This document shows positions 5,356-8,571 of a DNA stretch of 8,571 bases, piece after piece. Source of the DNA: UBA8403 sp964455155 (GTDB taxonomy: Bacteria > Bacteroidota > Bacteroidia > Cytophagales > Amoebophilaceae); contig CAYVYH010000030.1 in the NCBI GenBank assembly GCA_964455155.1, positions 1-8,571 of the forward strand, given 5' to 3'. Position 1 is the first letter of the stretch, and the number at the start of each line of letters is the position of its first letter. The notes beneath the pieces are model-generated. The model was given only the letters and a program-made list of their open reading frames with translations, was not told where the DNA came from and made no database searches. The translations under genes were made by a program, and so were the position numbers.

Positions 5356-8300
5356 TTATTTCCCAAGGACATCAAAACTTATGTTCCTCAGCTCCTCGGC
5401 AGTCTCACTGAGGCCCAAGTATTTGGCTAAGGACACAAAGAAGAGCAGTGTCTCCTCGGCAGTCCTGCGTTGACTCTCATAAGGCTTTGCTTGGATCGTA
5501 CGCATGTTGTGTAGCCTATCAGCTAGCTTGACATACAACACTCGTTTGTCCTCGGCTCCCAAGAGTCTATGGATATTTTCAGGATGGGAGAGCCGCACTT
5601 TGTAAAGTGTTTCCTTATTGCTCTCCATGTGTGTTACGCCATTGACAACGTCGCGTACTTCTTTGTTAAACAACAACTCTATCTGCTCCAAGGTTAGAGG
5701 AGTATCTTCTACTGTATCGTGCAGCAGTGCTCCCAATACAGTGGCTTCTTCAGTGTCGTAATCTAGTACGATTTGAGCTACGGCAATCGGATGCAAGTAA
5801 AACGGCTCGCCACTCTTTCGCATCATCGGTCCATGGTAGTCTTTAATCAAATCGACGGCTTTTTGTACTAAAGCTAGATCAGCTGATGAACGTTCCTTGA
5901 CAGCTTGGAGAAAAGCTTGTTCTTGCTCTTGTGCGCCTGGATAGGTACCATCAGCCCGTGGCCATTCAGCTCCTAAATTCATCTGCGGGCTGTCCATGTC
6001 TTTGGAGCGTACCTCGCGGAGGTTAACAGGAATGACATAAACCAGCGTAAGTGCCTCTCCCTGTCTGATCATGCTGCTGTAGCCGTAGTGTGCCTTCACA
6101 ATACGTTCGTTGGCGAGTAAGGGCATATCTGCTGATGCTTCGGGATTTTTGGTGATTACCTCCCCTATTTGTGCCATGTAGCATGCCTCCAATTTGGGCG
6201 ATGTGGAGGCAGTGGTGATGACGAATCGTAGTGCATTGACCTTCTTCACGTGATCGGGACTTACAGAATCTATAGTGTAGCCCAGTTGCGTATCATCTAT
6301 TGCCAGCAGCCACGGCACCTCTTTTTTAGCTACTAAATGCATGAAGTCAAAGCTGTTGAGTATTACCTTCTTCATCTTCTCCACATCGCATCGTAGTTGT
6401 TTTTGTAGGGTACGCACTACTACCTTGGGTTCATACTTTTTGGTATATAGTGCACGCCGCAAGGTTTGTAAAAAGTTGTCGAGCAATAAATTTTCTACCC
6501 GGTCGAGTAATAAAAATCCAGTGGTACGGTGTACAAACCGATCCATATGCAGGGCCATAGGAGTCAGCTGATCGGTGAGTTGTTGGGCTAGCTCTGCCAG
6601 GTCTTTTTTGCTGTTCTCTTGTCGGCTGCGCTCCAGAAGTTGCTTACTCAAGTTTGCTACATCGCCTAGCTTCTCTATGCCGGCTTCTTTAAGGATACTT
6701 ATAAACCGCATTTGTGTCTCCGTAGTAGACAAGAGCTCCTTTTGTGATTCTTGGTTATCCTGAACCAATTGTTCTCGCTGTGTAACTAGGGTGTCAAAGC
6801 TCTCCTGTTTCCTGCGTGCAAAGAGCAGGATGATAAAAACGCCAACGGTACACTGATACAGTATCAGGCTACTAGAAATAACGGTAAACGACAAGTGTAT
6901 GGTAGAGGTCCAGAAATATGTATAGAAAAACACGCCTGCCAATATACCTAAGGTACTTAGAAGCAGCACACTAAGATAGTCCACTAAAACCATCAGCATA
7001 AGAATGGATAGTGCAAGGTTGATGAGCCATGCCATATCTCCTTGAGTGACTAGCAACATGACGGTGCTGAGGAACGGTAAACAGTATAAAAGTGTGCAAT
7101 GAAAGAAAAAGGGCATATAACGATGAAATCCCTGCGTCCACTTGTCTTTAATAATCAATAGACCACAGAGCGTTGCACCTACAAAGCGTACACTAAGTAG
7201 CCCATCTTCATGGTTATTGGGGCTCTGCCATAGGAAATAGGGTACAATCAGATTAAAACAGCAAAATATACCTGCTAAAATGTAGGGAGCGCCATATTTC
7301 TCAACCCGTCCCTGAGAATACCTAACCATATTCTTGAGAGTAGGTATGTAAGCGCTGAGGGTACTTCGGGATCGTGGTTGTTCTGACCAGTGAAAGATGG
7401 ATTCACCGTCTTGTGATGATTTCAGTACTTTGAAGCCTTTGTTGAGAATGTAATGGGCTCCAAAAAAGGTTATCCCATTGACAATGATGCTGATAGGTAA
7501 CAATAAGTGATCATATTGCGCCGGTAGCCATTCATCAGTTGCTATCCATGCCAGAACGGTCATCACAGCAGCTATATAAAACGCACGCCGACTGGGTTTG
7601 AGCCCCATGACGCCCGATAGCAGCGGGAACATAAGCACGGGACCTGTCAATGCCAATGCGTTTAAAAATAGTTCAAACATGCTGGTAGCGCGCAAGCCAA
7701 TAACAATAGCACCGATTCCGAGTAGCAAAGTGGCTCTTTGTGCCCATTGGTATTCTTTTTCGATAAAGTCTTTGTTCCGACTGCCATACAATGGCTTAAT
7801 TACATCGTGTACCAAACTAAGACCAGCAATGTGTAGATAGGAGTCGGCTGTAGACATAATAAGTGCTATCAACCCTGCTATGGTAAAGCCCTTAATACCT
7901 ACGGGTAGGATACCGTTGATGATACATGGTACCACGTCGTTGGCTGTAGCATGGGGATATATCAATAGTCCTGCCAGCCCAATCAGCATGATGATTACAT
8001 TGACGGAAGGATTCACAACGGCTGTTATGAAGAATTGATTTCGTAGCTCTTTCGCACTTCGTCCCATGAGCATACGTTGAATAATTGCAGGATCAATGAG
8101 TCCACTCGGGAATATACCCCACGAAATGAAGCATGCAAGATAGAAGTAGAACTTCTCGTGACTAACCACAGATAGTTTTTCTACGGGTACTTGCGTGAAA
8201 ACGGCATGAATACCGCCGGCATGCGTGACAGCCATGTAAGCAATAATGGGAACACTCACTATGAGCGTTAGAAACTGCATTACATCTGTAGTAACTACGG

Positions 8301-8571
8301 ATTTGATGCCCCCATGAGCCGAATAAGCAGCTAGTATAAGTCCCCCTACAATAATACCCCATACTGCTTTGATCCCTAGTAGTGATTCACAAGTAATGCC
8401 TAGCGCAACCAGTTCCATCCCAGTGAGCGTAATTGCTTGCAATACACCTAATATACCTGTGATGACACCGCTATACTTGCCATAAAGCGTTGTCATGAGA
8501 TCGCCCATAGTATAACAAGTACGGAACCTGATTATTTTGTGTGTTATAAATAAGGCACACGTCATTTCGGA
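5356..8571 (-). CDS. SLC5/SSS sodium:solute symporter-like sensor fused to degenerate histidine-kinase ATPase domain and SpoT-type HD (p)ppGpp hydrolase (5' end outside window)
   Basis: The frame is open through the right edge, so the N-terminus is missing. Numbering here starts at the internal ATG 8565 (1069 residues). Residues 1-380 are an SSS symporter core from about its third helix onward: YTMGDLM (18-24), AHGGIKSVVTTDVMQF (83-98) and the sodium-site-like IMSTADSYL (236-244), with about ten visible helices. Residues 425-585 hold about six more hydrophobic segments. Residues 585-660 are polar, Gln/Glu-rich, probably coiled coil. Residues 705-850 align with a histidine-kinase ATPase domain (N-box-like RCDVEKMKKVILNS, G1-like DDTQLG, G2-like MPLLANERIVKAHYG), but the glycine boxes are eroded and no HExxTP-type histidine box is present. 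Residues 905-1060 are a SpoT/Rel HD domain with Arg916, His925, HD (949-950), ED (953-954), Asp1016 and Asn1020, all the expected hydrolase metal and active-site residues. The protein stops right after it, with no synthetase, TGS or ACT domain. Inferred role: membrane-tethered hydrolysis of (p)ppGpp under control of the transporter-like part. From memory, related fusions occur in Rickettsiales and Amoebophilaceae. No frameshift is seen. Confidence 0.9.
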   Translation of the reverse strand, partial: SEMTCALFITHKIIRFRTCYTMGDLMTTLYGKYSGVITGILGVLQAITLTGMELVALGITCESLLGIKAVWGIIVGGLILAAYSAHGGIKSVVTTDVMQFLTLIVSVPIIAYMAVTHAGGIHAVFTQVPVEKLSVVSHEKFYFYLACFISWGIFPSGLIDPAIIQRMLMGRSAKELRNQFFITAVVNPSVNVIIMLIGLAGLLIYPHATANDVVPCIINGILPVGIKGFTIAGLIALIMSTADSYLHIAGLSLVHDVIKPLYGSRNKDFIEKEYQWAQRATLLLGIGAIVIGLRATSMFELFLNALALTGPVLMFPLLSGVMGLKPSRRAFYIAAVMTVLAWIATDEWLPAQYDHLLLPISIIVNGITFFGAHYILNKGFKVLKSSQDGESIFHWSEQPRSRSTLSAYIPTLKNMVRYSQGRVEKYGAPYILAGIFCCFNLIVPYFLWQSPNNHEDGLLSVRFVGATLCGLLIIKDKWTQGFHRYMPFFFHCTLLYCLPFLSTVMLLVTQGDMAWLINLALSILMLMVLVDYLSVLLLSTLGILAGVFFYTYFWTSTIHLSFTVISSSLILYQCTVGVFIILLFARRKQESFDTLVTQREQLVQDNQESQKELLSTTETQMRFISILKEAGIEKLGDVANLSKQLLERSRQENSKKDLAELAQQLTDQLTPMALHMDRFVHRTTGFLLLDRVENLLLDNFLQTLRRALYTKKYEPKVVVRTLQKQLRCDVEKMKKVILNSFDFMHLVAKKEVPWLLAIDDTQLGYTIDSVSPDHVKKVNALRFVITTASTSPKLEACYMAQIGEVITKNPEASADMPLLANERIVKAHYGYSSMIRQGEALTLVYVIPVNLREVRSKDMDSPQMNLGAEWPRADGTYPGAQEQEQAFLQAVKERSSADLALVQKAVDLIKDYHGPMMRKSGEPFYLHPIAVAQIVLDYDTEEATVLGALLHDTVEDTPLTLEQIELLFNKEVRDVVNGVTHMESNKETLYKVRLSHPENIHRLLGAEDKRVLYVKLADRLHNMRTIQAKPYESQRRTAEETLLFFVSLAKYLGLSETAEELRNISFDVLGK

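Noticed and set aside
6526..6531. His679 (FVHRTTG) in the HD fusion as a kinase phospho-acceptor
   Set aside because: The context lacks the His-Glu/Asp-x-x-Thr/Pro pattern of histidine boxes, and the ATPase domain that would phosphorylate it lacks its glycine boxes.
1..8571. tRNA, rRNA, CRISPR array, insertion sequence, toxin-antitoxin or restriction genes
   Set aside because: I looked on both strands and found no tRNA-like arm, array of spaced repeats, transposase motif or terminal inverted repeat; the genes fill almost all of the window.

Overview
This window looks like a chromosome segment from a member of the Bacteroidota, probably an obligate intracellular one related to the Amoebophilaceae (Amoebophilus/Cardinium group). 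Three things point there. LspA has the extra loop between its two catalytic aspartates that is typical of Bacteroidota. MurC and MurG read like Bacteroidota proteins. The left-edge protein and the right-hand transporter/HD fusion resemble, from memory, proteins of amoeba- and arthropod-associated intracellular bacteria (Chlamydiae, Rickettsiales, Amoebophilaceae). Hand counts of sample lines give about 52-55% GC in the left 1.3 kb and about 38-45% at the lines sampled further right. That is less AT-rich than the best known Amoebophilaceae, so the genus stays open.

Layout. Positions 3-743 (+) hold the C-terminal end of a larger protein of unknown function that starts outside the window. Positions 822-1976 (+) encode a complete NifS/IscS-type cysteine desulfurase. 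Positions 2083-2757 (+) encode lipoprotein signal peptidase LspA. It converges on, and overlaps by 36 nt, the 3' end of murC (2722-4116, -). murC lies directly behind murG (4131-5240, -), so the two form a tight murG-murC unit. A 115-nt gap with several short inverted repeats separates murG from a very large minus-strand gene (5356-8571, 5' end outside the window).

The standout is that large gene. It encodes a sodium:solute symporter (SLC5/SSS) core, then about six more membrane segments, a coiled coil, a histidine-kinase ATPase-like domain that has lost its glycine boxes and lacks a recognisable phospho-acceptor histidine box, and finally a SpoT/Rel-type HD domain with every metal-site residue in place and no synthetase domain. 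The simplest reading is a membrane-anchored (p)ppGpp hydrolase governed by a transporter-like sensor.

The window therefore combines envelope building (lipid II synthesis by MurG and MurC, lipoprotein maturation by LspA), sulfur mobilisation (cysteine desulfurase) and a probable alarmone-turnover sensor. I saw no tRNA, rRNA, CRISPR array, insertion sequence or transposase, and no gene-free stretch longer than 115 nt.
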